Assembly (NCBI GenBank): GCA_020072585.1
Contig: JAIQGL010000016.1
Coordinates: 1 to 64,000, forward strand
DNA: 64,000 bases
DNA from: Terriglobia bacterium
GTDB lineage: Bacteria; Acidobacteriota; Terriglobia; Terriglobales; Acidobacteriaceae
Reading direction: 5' to 3'
Position 1 is the stretch's first letter. Every line of letters starts with the position of its first letter. The position numbers were made by a program, and so were the translations under genes. The notes beneath the pieces were generated by a model. The model was not told where the DNA came from. It ran no database searches and saw nothing but the letters and a program-made list of their open reading frames with translations. Below, piece by piece: positions 36,128 to 44,252 of this stretch.

Positions 36128-36823
36128 ATGGGACCAGGAATGCTCGCAGGCGTGATCTTTGATTTTGACGGAGTCATCGCGGACAGCCATCCTGTCCACT
36201 TGCGAGCATGGAAAACTTTCTTGCGCTCCCTGGGAAAAGATGTGCGGGATGATGAGCTTGCCTTCGTTCTGGAGGGTTCAAAGCGCGAAGAGATCCTGCG
36301 GCATTTTGTGGGCAACATTACGGAACAACAAGTCAGAGATTTCGGCGCAGAAAAAGAAAGATTATTCCAGGCGATAGCAAGCGAGCTGAGGATGGTGCGC
36401 GGCTTTGCCGAATTTCTGGCGCAAATTGAAACTGCGGGGATACCGGCTGCCGTGGCTACCTCAGGCAGCCGTCCACGCGTGGAGCGCACATTGGAGAAGT
36501 TTGCTCTGCGTGACCGATTCCGCTTGATTGTGACCGGCGATGACGTTCCCAGGGGCAAACCTGATCCGGCGCTATTTCTCCTGGCCGCGCGTAGCCTGCA
36601 AACCGAGGTGGAAAATATTCTGGTTTGTGAAGATGCCGTTTCCGGCGTTGTTGCCGCCAGGGCAGCTGGAATGAAATGCCTTGCGATCGCCGCCAACAGC
36701 AGAGCAGCTAGATTGAAAGAAGCGGGAGCCAGCATTATTGTTGAGGATTTTACACAAACAACGTTGGGTATGGTCAGGCAACTCTTTGCACAACAGCCGC
36801 CCGCAGCAACAAGCGTGACGTAG
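36128..36823 (+). CDS. HAD-superfamily hydrolase (beta-phosphoglucomutase/phosphatase-like)
   Basis: The 231-residue protein has motif I VIFDFDGVIADSHPVH, motif II with a Ser in AVATSGSRPRV, and motif III/IV GKPDPALFLLAARSLQ and VCEDAVSGVVAARAAG. The helical cap domain at residues 20-85 is of the C1 type found in beta-phosphoglucomutases and sugar phosphatases. In this locus it may act on the heptose or another sugar phosphate. The start was put at 36128, directly after the preceding TAA; ATG 36089 would overlap that gene and ATG 36140 is also possible. Confidence 0.85.
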   Translation: MGPGMLAGVIFDFDGVIADSHPVHLRAWKTFLRSLGKDVRDDELAFVLEGSKREEILRHFVGNITEQQVRDFGAEKERLFQAIASELRMVRGFAEFLAQIETAGIPAAVATSGSRPRVERTLEKFALRDRFRLIVTGDDVPRGKPDPALFLLAARSLQTEVENILVCEDAVSGVVAARAAGMKCLAIAANSRAARLKEAGASIIVEDFTQTTLGMVRQLFAQQPPAATSVT

Positions 36824-36862
36824 GTCAGGCCTAGTGGCGTTTCCATCCCATGAAAAGTTTTC

Positions 36863-36905
36863 CAACAGACGAGCTCCCGGGAAGGAGCGTGGAGCTCGTC
36901 TGTTG
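36863..36905. terminator. Large inverted repeat between convergent genes
   Basis: CAACAGACGAGCTCC (36863-36877) and GGAGCTCGTCTGTTG (36891-36905) form a perfect 15-bp stem with a 13-base loop, between the end of the polysaccharide locus and the end of the monooxygenase operon. AAAAGTTTTCC is on the left side, so T-tracts are weak. A bidirectional terminator is the simplest reading. Confidence 0.65.
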
Positions 36906-36991
36906 CCTGAAGAGACCAGACAGCGCCAATCGCTTGGCTTGGATGATCTCCTCATTTTCGCGGGACGCGAACATCGTTAAAACGAACATCG

Positions 36992-38038
36992 TTAAACGGC
37001 GCGAGCCAGTGTTCTGGCGCCGGCTCTGATTACCTGGCTGGAGAACCGCTCCATCTCTTCCAGTTGCGGACTGAACTGTAGAAGCAGCAAATCAGCGCCC
37101 GCATCTTCAAATTCAGCGATCCGTTCGGCCACCTGCTCGGGTGTGCCAACCAGGCCGGAACGCAGGCCGCGGTTTGACACCGAGTAATCTTCAAGCGACA
37201 CGCGCTGTTCCAGTTGCGTGTTGGCCAGCCATTGCTGATAGTTCTGGTAGCCTGCGGCGTTTTGCTGCACGTCAGTAATGCGGCGCAACTCCTCACGGGC
37301 TTCGCGCTCGGTGTCGCGAACAATAGCATAGGCAGCCACGCCAAACTGCATCGGAGGCAGCCCCCATCTTTCGCGGCGGGCAGAGAGGTCGCGTACTTTC
37401 TCGCGGATCTTCTCCGGTGGATCGCCGTGCATCACGTAGGCATCGCACTTTTGCGAAATCAGGTTCTTAGCTGCTTCTGACTCTCCACCAGCATAAAACA
37501 CCGGACGCGGACGCGAGACCGGCTTCGGCTGCAAAATCAGATCGTCAACTTTGTAGTACTTGCCTTCATAGGTGACGTGGTCGTATTTCCATGCTTTATC
37601 CACAATATCGAGCCACTCTGAGGTGCGGGCGTAGCGATCGTCATGCTGGTCAAAGTGCACGCCGTACTTGCGCGCCTCGTCCGCCCACCATGAGGAAACA
37701 ACATTCAGTGAGATGCGGCCATTGCTGATGTGGTCAATATTGGCGGCCTGCTTGGCCAGCAGCGCGGGGTTGTGAAATGTAGGACGCACCGCAACCATCA
37801 GCTCCAGCCTGTGCGTGACCGCTGCCAGAGCGGCTGCCGTTGACCAGGCATCCAGCGACGGTTCTTCCGGGCCCTTGATGTCATTCAGATTGAGTTCGGC
37901 AATCAGCGTGAGATCAAAACCTATCTCTTCGCTGCGGCGCGCCAGCCGGCTCACGTAAGACCAGCTTACTTCCATCTGTTCATCTTCAACATTGCGCAGC
38001 CAGCCGCCGAAAACGGGAAGCCAGTATCCGTAACGCAT
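36992..38038 (-). CDS. LLM-class flavin-dependent monooxygenase (alkanesulfonate/dimethylsulfone-type)
   Basis: The 348-residue TIM-barrel protein resembles SsuD/SfnG enzymes: RYGYWLPVFGGWLRNVEDE at the start, VAVRPTFHNPALLAKQAANI, GRISLNVVSSWWADEARKYG, FDQHDDRYARTSEWLDIVD and PRPVFYAGGESEAAK. SsuD and SfnG use FMNH2 and oxygen to release sulfite from organosulfur compounds. Substrate choice cannot be read. It overlaps the upstream ATP-grasp gene by one base (TAATG), so both are cotranscribed and lie behind the polycysteine leader, which fits a role in sulfur supply. Confidence 0.85.
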   Translation of the reverse strand: MRYGYWLPVFGGWLRNVEDEQMEVSWSYVSRLARRSEEIGFDLTLIAELNLNDIKGPEEPSLDAWSTAAALAAVTHRLELMVAVRPTFHNPALLAKQAANIDHISNGRISLNVVSSWWADEARKYGVHFDQHDDRYARTSEWLDIVDKAWKYDHVTYEGKYYKVDDLILQPKPVSRPRPVFYAGGESEAAKNLISQKCDAYVMHGDPPEKIREKVRDLSARRERWGLPPMQFGVAAYAIVRDTEREAREELRRITDVQQNAAGYQNYQQWLANTQLEQRVSLEDYSVSNRGLRSGLVGTPEQVAERIAEFEDAGADLLLLQFSPQLEEMERFSSQVIRAGARTLARAV

Positions 38039-39003
38039 TACGCGGCCTCCTTTTCCAAGAAGTCCACCAGCCGCACAAAGGGATCAAAGCCCACTACTTT
38101 CGGACCGTCGGCCACAAAGTTCGAGAGCGCGTTGATGTCGTAAAAATAAAGCTGGCCATCGCGATCATCGGTGATGTACTCAATGCCGCCCACTTCAATG
38201 CGCGCTTCCTGCATGATGCGCTCGACTTGCTGAATAATCTCGTCCGGCGGAGTGTAACCTTCCACTTTCAAACCGGTTTTCGGCGCGTCCACGGGGCAGG
38301 CCGCGCGAGCCAAGTCCTGGCCGCCGGTGGTCTTGCAGATGTCCGCCGGGCACAGGTCAAAAGTTTCACCCGTCAGATGGACTTTAATTCCATACAGAAA
38401 CTTGCCGCCCACAACTTCAACGCGAACAATGTGTCCGCCGCGTGCCGGGATAAATTCCTGTACCAGCGCAGTTGTATCCAGTCCAAGATCAAGCGTGCCG
38501 GCTTTTGCCGCTGTTTCAAGCTCAGCTCGCGTATTGAACTTGGTAACGCCTGCGCCACTGCCGCCAATGTTCGGCTTTACCACAATAGGGAAACGCAGAC
38601 CGTTCGAAGCCTCCGCCGCGTCTGCCGGATTGTTAATCACACGGCTCTTCGGATAGGGAAGCCCCAGCGTTTCCAGCAATGAGAGCTGCAGCGCTTTCGA
38701 CGTCTCATAACGAAAAGCCTTCTGGCCATTTACAATGCGTTTGCCGCGCTGCTCCAGATGGTCAAGGTAATAGAGCGTGTAAAAGATGGCCTGCCCATGG
38801 CCGCGACGGTAGGCCGAAGGACTCATTCGATTGAATACCAGTGAGTAGCCGCCCTCACCGTTCAACTGTGCGGGATCAAAGTGGTGTTGGGCCGCGTCAA
38901 TGCGAACATAAGGCACTCCGCGCCGATCCAACTCCTTGAATAGCGGTACAAACCAGTGTGGGTGCTCGTAATAGATGGCGATTGGCTGTTTCAACTTTGA
39001 CAT
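38038..39003 (-). CDS. ATP-grasp-domain protein
   Basis: The 321-residue protein has an ATP-grasp fold: FNRMSPSAYRRGHG and a middle FPIVVKPNIGGSGAGV (Lys and Gly-rich loop), ALVQEFIPARGG and GGIEYITDDRDGQLYFYDIN with an Asp/Glu/Asn metal site. ATP-grasp enzymes join a carboxylate to an amine or thiol through an acylphosphate. It resembles RimK/glutathione-synthetase-like ligases but lacks an identifiable substrate domain. The ATG at 39003 has AGGAA just upstream. Paired with an SsuD-like oxygenase behind a cysteine-type attenuator, it may be linked to sulfur compounds; this is inference. Confidence 0.75.
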   Translation of the reverse strand: MSKLKQPIAIYYEHPHWFVPLFKELDRRGVPYVRIDAAQHHFDPAQLNGEGGYSLVFNRMSPSAYRRGHGQAIFYTLYYLDHLEQRGKRIVNGQKAFRYETSKALQLSLLETLGLPYPKSRVINNPADAAEASNGLRFPIVVKPNIGGSGAGVTKFNTRAELETAAKAGTLDLGLDTTALVQEFIPARGGHIVRVEVVGGKFLYGIKVHLTGETFDLCPADICKTTGGQDLARAACPVDAPKTGLKVEGYTPPDEIIQQVERIMQEARIEVGGIEYITDDRDGQLYFYDINALSNFVADGPKVVGFDPFVRLVDFLEKEAA

Positions 39004-39064
39004 TTCCTTCCCTCTTTCCTTCTTCCTGCGAAAAGGGAGCCCAGTGTCCCGTGAGCAGCCAAAT

Positions 39065-39090
39065 GAAAAAGCCGCTCATTCTGAGCGGCC
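39065..39090 (-). terminator. Attenuator terminator (segments 3 and 4)
   Basis: On the minus strand GCCGCTCA (39089-39082) pairs with TGAGCGGC (39078-39071) around a GAA loop and is followed by TTTTTC (39070-39065). It lies 28 bases after the stop of the leader peptide and 61 bases before the ATP-grasp start. Its 5' arm overlaps the antiterminator arm at 39086-39098, so the two structures exclude each other. Confidence 0.8.
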
Positions 39091-39201
39091 CTTGGTGGTT
39101 GAATCTGAGTCTAAATCCTAAGAAAAATGGCTCACCACCGGCCGCCCGCGTGTACACATACACATACAGCAACACATGGCCATGTTGCTGGCGGAAGCCG
39201 G
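39086..39201 (-). promoter_or_regulatory. Alternative stems of the attenuator (segments 1:2 and 2:3)
   Basis: Segment 1 CCGGCTTCCGCC (39201-39190) can pair with segment 2 GGCGGCCGG (39146-39138) with a three-base bulge. Segment 2, as CGGCCGGTGG (39144-39135), can instead pair with segment 3, CCACCAAGGGCCG (39098-39086), with a three-base AAG bulge: all ten bases match. Segment 3 also forms the terminator stem. The polycysteine codons lie between segments 1 and 2, as required for ribosome-stall control. Pairings were found by eye, not by energy calculation. Confidence 0.65.
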
Positions 39202-39222
39202 GTTGGTAAATGAACGGTGCAT
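39118..39222 (-). CDS. Polycysteine leader peptide of the sulfur-type attenuator
   Basis: The 34-residue ORF begins ATG at 39222, with AGAAGGAT six bases upstream, a strong ribosome-binding site. It encodes MHRSFTNPASASNMAM, then seven codons reading Cys Cys Cys Met Cys Met Cys (39174-39154), then TRGRPVVSHFS and TAG. Five cysteines and five methionines in so short a peptide and the overlap with alternative stems point to a regulatory leader, comparable to polycysteine leaders known from mycobacteria and to trp/his leaders. Cys-tRNA shortage would stall the ribosome at 39160-39174, freeing segment 2 to form the antiterminator. A structural metal-binding peptide cannot be excluded. Confidence 0.72.
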   Translation of the reverse strand: MHRSFTNPASASNMAMCCCMCMCTRGRPVVSHFS

Positions 39223-39621
39223 CTGAAATCCTTCTGATGCTACATGGGGTGAGAGGGAAGAGTCAATACCGAAGTTTTTTAGTATGGAGAGGGGGCGCCG
39301 CAGATCAGTGCGGATGAAACGCAGATCAGAAGGCAGGTATAACCTTACGCGGATAAACATGGATTCGAAAAGAGACCAATTCCGGCTGGCTGCACAGGAC
39401 CAACTTTTCAATTCAGTTCAGATGAAATACAAAAAATTCATTTGCAGAGAAAATGACGACTGGAAAGTGGAAGCTAAGAGTCGATAACTATGTGAGCCGG
39501 TGGGAGATGGTCAAGTTTCTTGCTCTGGCTCGCTCACCATCGCGGGAGCGAATGCCGTGGTGGCCGGGATTCCACATATTGTCAAAGCTTCGGAAATGCC
39601 CAAAGCCAGAGTGGCGCCTGG
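39223..39621. other. Upstream region of the leader and tail of the NnrS-like gene
   Basis: The promoter of the leader-ATP-grasp operon must lie here. TTGACT at 39266-39261 with TAGCAT at 39242-39237 has an 18-base spacing but would put the transcript start inside or after the ribosome-binding site, so it is not accepted. Short open frames here, including one at 39500-39658 on the plus strand, have no family support. Confidence 0.35.
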
Positions 39622-40956
39622 TCAGCCGCGAATGGCGATGGCAGGCTTCATCTGGTGAGCGGGTAGCTGTTTGAATGTTAAAAGCAGGTTCACCGCGAAC
39701 ACGGTCACAGCGATCAACTCACACACTGCGGACCAGGGCAATATTCTCCAGGCCGGAGACCAGTAGTTTTCGTACGCCAGAATCTCGCTGCTTACCCGCA
39801 GACTGCATCCGATGTTCAGCAGCAGCAGGCACGTCAGCATCAATTTTGGACTGTAGAGCACTCGCATTCCCGCAAAGGCAGGCAGTACTCTCTGGCCAAT
39901 GGCGAATACCATGGTTGCAACAAAGCCCACAGTGAGCGCATGGCGCGAAGCGCCAACCCAGCCATTGGCTCGATCCAGATAAGCTGCGCAAATGCCCAGG
40001 CTGGCCGCAAGTAAGAGCCAAAAATAGGCAATTCGAACAAATGCAGGGAATAAAGGATGTACGCCAGTGATTTTGGCCGTTCGTTCGGGCGGTCCTACTA
40101 GGTGAAATGCGCTCACAGCCGCAACTGCGGCCAGAGCAATTACCCAGGCCGCGACATGAGAGAGTCCGGCCTCAGCCAGCACAACTCCGGTGATGCTGAG
40201 CAAAAGAGCGTAACGGAGCACTCGTTCATTCACGGCTTTCAGGCCCAGAAACACCGGCAGCCATCGTGCGCTGAAACCCCACACAGTGGGAACAATGAAC
40301 GCATAGGCCACCAAAGTAAGAAACCTCCCCTCAGAAGACGCTGGGAATTCCGGCCCAATGTTGCGAACGCTTACATACAGTGCAGTCATCAGGTTCATCA
40401 GCAATGCCATGCCAAAACCCGCGGTGCCCACCAGGACTGCAATCATCCAAACTGGTTTACGCTCTTTGGGTTTGTTTGAATCGACCGCGCGATGACTTCT
40501 CACTGAACCGAGAAATATGAGGAAAGCACAAAGCTCAAGCGATGCGGAAAGCGGGAACGATACACGCCAATACAAGTGATAGAAACCTGCGGCCCAGCGG
40601 AGCAGAACGCCGGAGGTCCAGAGCAGCCACGCCGTCCAGGCGAGCACCGCCGGCTGTACTGCGCGCGTAGTCATCTTGGGAATGGAATAGAAACCAATAC
40701 CGAGGATGAATGTTCCAATCCACCCAAAAATCTGGGCGTGTCCGTGGGCTTGGATCCAGCTAGCTGCGATCGTGCCATGCCGCCCGCTGATTGAGATTAG
40801 ATTCCACACGCCCAGGAACGTGCCAGGCAGCAGCATGAAGAACAGCCCTGTGATTGCATAAACCATCATCAATCGCTGGGCGCTCTCCTCCCGTGCCTTG
40901 AGCAGGCTGGCCGGCTCATTCAGCCTGGACTCTTGGATGGTGACTGTTGAGGACAT
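39622..40956 (-). CDS. nnrS: NnrS-like heme/copper membrane protein
   Basis: The 444-residue protein has about 12 hydrophobic helices with HGTIAASWIQAHGHAQIFGW, a His-rich helix, GFYHLYWRV and later SRHALTVGFVATMVFAIGQR, which match NnrS and related membrane proteins linked to nitric-oxide stress. Known NnrS proteins contain heme and copper and protect cells from NO. The gene is five bases after ric on the same strand, so they form an operon. The exact subfamily assignment is by motif only. Confidence 0.7.
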   Translation of the reverse strand: MSSTVTIQESRLNEPASLLKAREESAQRLMMVYAITGLFFMLLPGTFLGVWNLISISGRHGTIAASWIQAHGHAQIFGWIGTFILGIGFYSIPKMTTRAVQPAVLAWTAWLLWTSGVLLRWAAGFYHLYWRVSFPLSASLELCAFLIFLGSVRSHRAVDSNKPKERKPVWMIAVLVGTAGFGMALLMNLMTALYVSVRNIGPEFPASSEGRFLTLVAYAFIVPTVWGFSARWLPVFLGLKAVNERVLRYALLLSITGVVLAEAGLSHVAAWVIALAAVAAVSAFHLVGPPERTAKITGVHPLFPAFVRIAYFWLLLAASLGICAAYLDRANGWVGASRHALTVGFVATMVFAIGQRVLPAFAGMRVLYSPKLMLTCLLLLNIGCSLRVSSEILAYENYWSPAWRILPWSAVCELIAVTVFAVNLLLTFKQLPAHQMKPAIAIRG

Positions 40957-40961
40957 TGCAA

Positions 40962-41693
40962 CTACCCTTCTGCTCCGCCTTCCAAGGCGATCGCACGCGG
41001 AAAAAGGCTATTGTTTTCCAGATGAACATGCTGATGCAGGTCAGCCTCAAACTCTTTCAGAGCGGTATACAACGTTCTGTAGCTGAAACAGCCGTCCTCC
41101 GGGGCCGTGTAGTTAGAGCTGAGAGTGCTGATCTCTTTGAGGGCAGCGCCAGCCGATTCGTGCTCCAACTCCATCATGTGTACCGGATTACCTACGGTGC
41201 CAAAGGCTGGCCTTGGTTTTGCTGTGCCGTTGCTGACGGCTTTTTCCAGAGCAATAATGTGCGGGAACAGAATGTGCTCTTCCTTCATCATATGAGAGGT
41301 GAGCTCGGCGGACATCCCACTGAATGTCTGCTGGATCTTGCCCAGCTCCGGGTGATTTTTTCCATGAACCGATACGACTTTGTTTAGCAGCTGGTGGAGA
41401 CGGGGAAGCTCCTGCTTCACGTATGCATGGTGAGTGGTTACGATGTGCTCGATCAAGCCGCATAACGCACCGTCGAGATCCGGCGAACTCGCCTCAGAGG
41501 GCTGGTTAAAACTGCTGGCTTGTTCCAGAGCACGCAGCACATCCTCAACGGGCACATGCGCCTGCATACAAGCATCGCTCAATGTTTTCGATCCGCCGCA
41601 GCAGTAGTCAATGCCCAGCTTCTCAAAGGCCCTGGTTGCATTGGGGATTCCCGTGGCCAGGTCTCTCACGGTTCTGGTGGCATCGAGATTCAT
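40962..41693 (-). CDS. ric: Iron-sulfur cluster repair di-iron protein (RIC/ScdA/YtfE)
   Basis: The 243-residue protein has the N-terminal DUF542 domain (VRDLATGIPNATRAFEKLGIDYCCGG with its CCGG metal site) and a hemerythrin-like domain with the di-iron ligands: IEHIVTTHHAYVKQELPRLH, MMKEEHILFPH and MELEHESAG, then LHQHVHLENNSLFP. RIC proteins repair Fe-S clusters damaged by nitric oxide or peroxide. The ATG at 41693 follows AAGGAGAAA. A Crp/Fnr-type palindrome lies about 84 bases upstream, and the NnrS-like gene follows within five bases. Confidence 0.92.
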   Translation of the reverse strand: MNLDATRTVRDLATGIPNATRAFEKLGIDYCCGGSKTLSDACMQAHVPVEDVLRALEQASSFNQPSEASSPDLDGALCGLIEHIVTTHHAYVKQELPRLHQLLNKVVSVHGKNHPELGKIQQTFSGMSAELTSHMMKEEHILFPHIIALEKAVSNGTAKPRPAFGTVGNPVHMMELEHESAGAALKEISTLSSNYTAPEDGCFSYRTLYTALKEFEADLHQHVHLENNSLFPRAIALEGGAEG

Positions 41694-41770
41694 GATTTTT
41701 CTCCTTGACAGACTTCGGTGAACTCGAAGCCTCTATGGGCAAGTCTAGGAGAGGGAGGAGAGCAGGCCTA

Positions 41771-41782
41771 TGACTTTTGTCA
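41771..41782. promoter_or_regulatory. Crp/Fnr-type operator upstream of ric
   Basis: TGACTTTTGTCA is a perfect TGAC-N4-GTCA palindrome, the half-site type bound by Crp/Fnr-family proteins. It lies in the 100-bp gap between ric and the Crp/Fnr gene, centred about 84 bases before the ric start, a plausible activator position. Confidence 0.55.
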
Positions 41783-41793
41783 CAGCGAACGCA

Positions 41794-42555
41794 TTATTCG
41801 GAGTTTTCGAGTTCTGCTTGCAGCCGGGGCAGATCGGGGATAGTAACGGTCTTGGCTTCCATGCGTATAAGGTCCTCGGCTTGCAGACGGCTCAAGTTGC
41901 GCGACACCAGTTCCCGCACCGTGCCAATCTCTGATGCCAGCTCCTGATTACTTGGAGGCAGATGGATTTCAATTCCGCCTGGCGTCTTCTTGCCTGCCTT
42001 GGCGAGACGAACCAGGACTGAGATAAGCCTGGAGCGGACAGTTGTAAAAGAAAGTTCTTCAATTATCCCGACCAGTTTACGTAACCGGGCACCGACAACC
42101 TTGAGGACCTTGAGAGGGACCTGGGGATGGACCAGGCAAAGAGAATGAAAGTCCGGCTTGCTGATGAAATAGATTCGGGCATCACCGGCGGCCGCTGTGG
42201 ATGCGGGATAAGTGCCACCATCGAAAAGTGGCAGTTCGGCCACCGAACTGCCTGGGCCCTCAATGGACAATATTTGCTCGCGGCCATTTGGCGAGCTCTT
42301 GAAAATCCGCACATTGCCACTCTCAACGATAAACAGGCCCGTGCAGGCGTCACCTTCCGTGAACAGCAGCTCGCCTTTGCTGTAATTGCGAGGCACGGCA
42401 CGCTCGGCGAGAAACTGAAGTTCAGTTTCCGTGAGCCCATGAAAGATAGGAACGCGTCGAAGAATCTCTAAAGCATTTGGTGCGGGAGGCATTGACTGAT
42501 ATTGTAAACTGCCGCTGAGTAATGTTTCTGGCAAGGCACAAACGGGGCAGATCAT
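41794..42555 (-). CDS. Crp/Fnr-family transcriptional regulator
   Basis: The protein (253 residues from ATG 42555) has a cyclic-nucleotide-binding-like domain (EILRRVPIFHGLTETELQFL, FTEGDACTGLFIVESGNVRI and LPLFDGGTYPASTAAAGDA) and a C-terminal winged helix (SNQELASEIGTVRELVSRNL). It lacks the four Fnr cluster cysteines, though a CPVC pair sits at the very N-terminus. The start at 42555 overlaps the upstream glycosyltransferase stop (ATGA); ATG 42492 would start nearer the family N-terminus. Beside ric and nnrS it resembles DNR/NnrR-type sensors of NO, an inference supported by a matching palindrome. Confidence 0.85.
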   Translation of the reverse strand: MICPVCALPETLLSGSLQYQSMPPAPNALEILRRVPIFHGLTETELQFLAERAVPRNYSKGELLFTEGDACTGLFIVESGNVRIFKSSPNGREQILSIEGPGSSVAELPLFDGGTYPASTAAAGDARIYFISKPDFHSLCLVHPQVPLKVLKVVGARLRKLVGIIEELSFTTVRSRLISVLVRLAKAGKKTPGGIEIHLPPSNQELASEIGTVRELVSRNLSRLQAEDLIRMEAKTVTIPDLPRLQAELENSE

Positions 42556-44252
42556 TCTGCTGCGCTTTTCTCCCTGCCGGGCGACGTAAGTTGAACCTCC
42601 AGTTGATGGCCAGCTCTAATGTGACAGTAGCCTTTTTTCAGTAGAAATAAAATGGCATCCTGAGTAATTCTGCTCTTATAGTGGCGGATGTCCCGAATCC
42701 GTTTGGGGCCGGAAGAGCACTCATTAACCAGATGGAGTGCTGCCGCCGCCACGGATTCACTGGCAATGCAGGAAATGCGGTCGTGCAGAAGTTGACCGGA
42801 ATTCGGTATTGTGCGGTCGAGCTCGATGGTGTGTTCTTCATCCAGAACATCACTTGCATAATGACGAAAGATAGCGTCGTAGTCGAATGATGGACGATTG
42901 CGCGGAGACAGGCGGAGCGCATGGGACCTGCAAGCCTCCAGTTGCTGTAGCCACAGATCGCCAAACTTGAGCGCCGTGGCCCGCCAAGTGAACTCTGCTA
43001 GTACGCGTGCCCGGCCTGCTGCGCCGAATTGCCGCCTCAGTGCTGGGCTTGTTACCAGTAAATGCAATCGATCATAAAGTATCCCGGTATCCACGATGGT
43101 CCGCTGGGCAAGATAGTGCTCGTTGCTGGCAGTCATTACAGTGGCAAACCGGCCAGCGGTTTCGGCGCTGGGACTGCTCCAGTAGGTCGGAATAAGAAAA
43201 CCTTCCTTCCCGTCTCTCACAATGTCCCGGTAGCCGCTCCAGTCTGACGCTACTACAGGGCGCTCCATTGCCATGGCTTCAAGCAGCGTGAGCCCAAACG
43301 TTTCCTGGATATTATCCACGGGGGACACAAAAATATCGGCGGCAGAATAGAGGAGTGGTTTAAGTTTGGGAGCGAGATTGGGAATGATCTTCAGGTTTTT
43401 GCTGATTCCGATCATCGACCCAAATTCTTCCAGCAATTGTGTATAGATTTCCCGTGTGTCCTGGCCGCTTAACACCAGAAGGACGTTTGGGTCCTCGCGG
43501 ACCAGCCTGGAAGTAGCTATCAGTAGAGGCTCAAGGTCCGCTTTAAATTGTTCCGTCAGCCTTCCAAGATAGAGAAGGACGGTACTTTCTTGTGGTATGC
43601 CGAATTCGCGCCGGGCCTGCTCACGGTCTCCGCCAGAAAAATAGCGCTCGTCCACGCCCAGCGGGATCTGGGAAATGCCAAGGGGAGAGTTGCCTGCGTC
43701 GGCATCCGTGCGTCCAGGATTGCCCATAATCCTGTTCGCTTCCCGGAAAATTATCTCCAGAGCTTTTTTTCCTGCGGCACTTGTTGCCACAAGCTGGTCG
43801 TAGGGCTCGCAAAGTATTTTTGTGTATGCATACGATGCGAAGAGCGTGTCCCATTTCACCGCATGCAGAATTGAGCAGAGCGGGAAACTCAAAGAGGCCA
43901 GATAAGGACGTGCAGCCGCCTGATAAGCGAGATCTGACCCCCCTGACAAAAGCAGGCAATCGCGTTCCTTGAAGCAATCTGCTGCATCCTGCAGGCTCAT
44001 TACGCTGACCTTTTCCGGGCCGAATTGCCGCAAGAGGTCTCCCGCCACACGGTTGTTGTTTCCAGAAGCGTTCATGCGAAGGTGAATGCCGGGAGAATTG
44101 AGATCGTCGACGAGCACGTGAACAGCCTCAACAACGTTGAACTCCAGGGCCGCTTTCACGATGTCAGTCTGTGCTACAGTTGCGCCATATCGATCTCCAG
44201 CTTCCAGCGCGTCGGTCCCTCGTCGTGCCCATCCATTCACCGCAAGCTTCAT
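42552..44252 (-). CDS. GT4-family glycosyltransferase with a C-terminal extension
   Basis: The 566-residue protein has GT-B features in residues about 1-430: LAVNGWARRG, LYLGRLTEQFKADLEPLL and IQETFGLTLLEAMAMERPV (EX7E pair), with RADEFTW-like end at LAEFTWRATAL. About 130 residues follow (430-566) without a recognised domain, including HASDVLDEEHTIELDRTI-like helical sequence. It overlaps the DUF4097 gene at its start and the Crp gene at its end by four bases each. An unusual operon; the acceptor is unknown. Confidence 0.8.
   Translation of the reverse strand: MKLAVNGWARRGTDALEAGDRYGATVAQTDIVKAALEFNVVEAVHVLVDDLNSPGIHLRMNASGNNNRVAGDLLRQFGPEKVSVMSLQDAADCFKERDCLLLSGGSDLAYQAAARPYLASLSFPLCSILHAVKWDTLFASYAYTKILCEPYDQLVATSAAGKKALEIIFREANRIMGNPGRTDADAGNSPLGISQIPLGVDERYFSGGDREQARREFGIPQESTVLLYLGRLTEQFKADLEPLLIATSRLVREDPNVLLVLSGQDTREIYTQLLEEFGSMIGISKNLKIIPNLAPKLKPLLYSAADIFVSPVDNIQETFGLTLLEAMAMERPVVASDWSGYRDIVRDGKEGFLIPTYWSSPSAETAGRFATVMTASNEHYLAQRTIVDTGILYDRLHLLVTSPALRRQFGAAGRARVLAEFTWRATALKFGDLWLQQLEACRSHALRLSPRNRPSFDYDAIFRHYASDVLDEEHTIELDRTIPNSGQLLHDRISCIASESVAAAALHLVNECSSGPKRIRDIRHYKSRITQDAILFLLKKGYCHIRAGHQLEVQLTSPGREKSAAE

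Noticed and set aside
39237-39266. TTGACT/TAGCAT as a promoter for the leader operon
   Set aside because: Spacing is fine but transcription would start beyond the leader's ribosome-binding site, so it would not produce a translated leader.
39500-39658. A 52-codon plus-strand frame starting with GTG
   Set aside because: The translation is protein-like in places but it overlaps the NnrS-like gene end on the opposite strand and has no start signal or recognised family.
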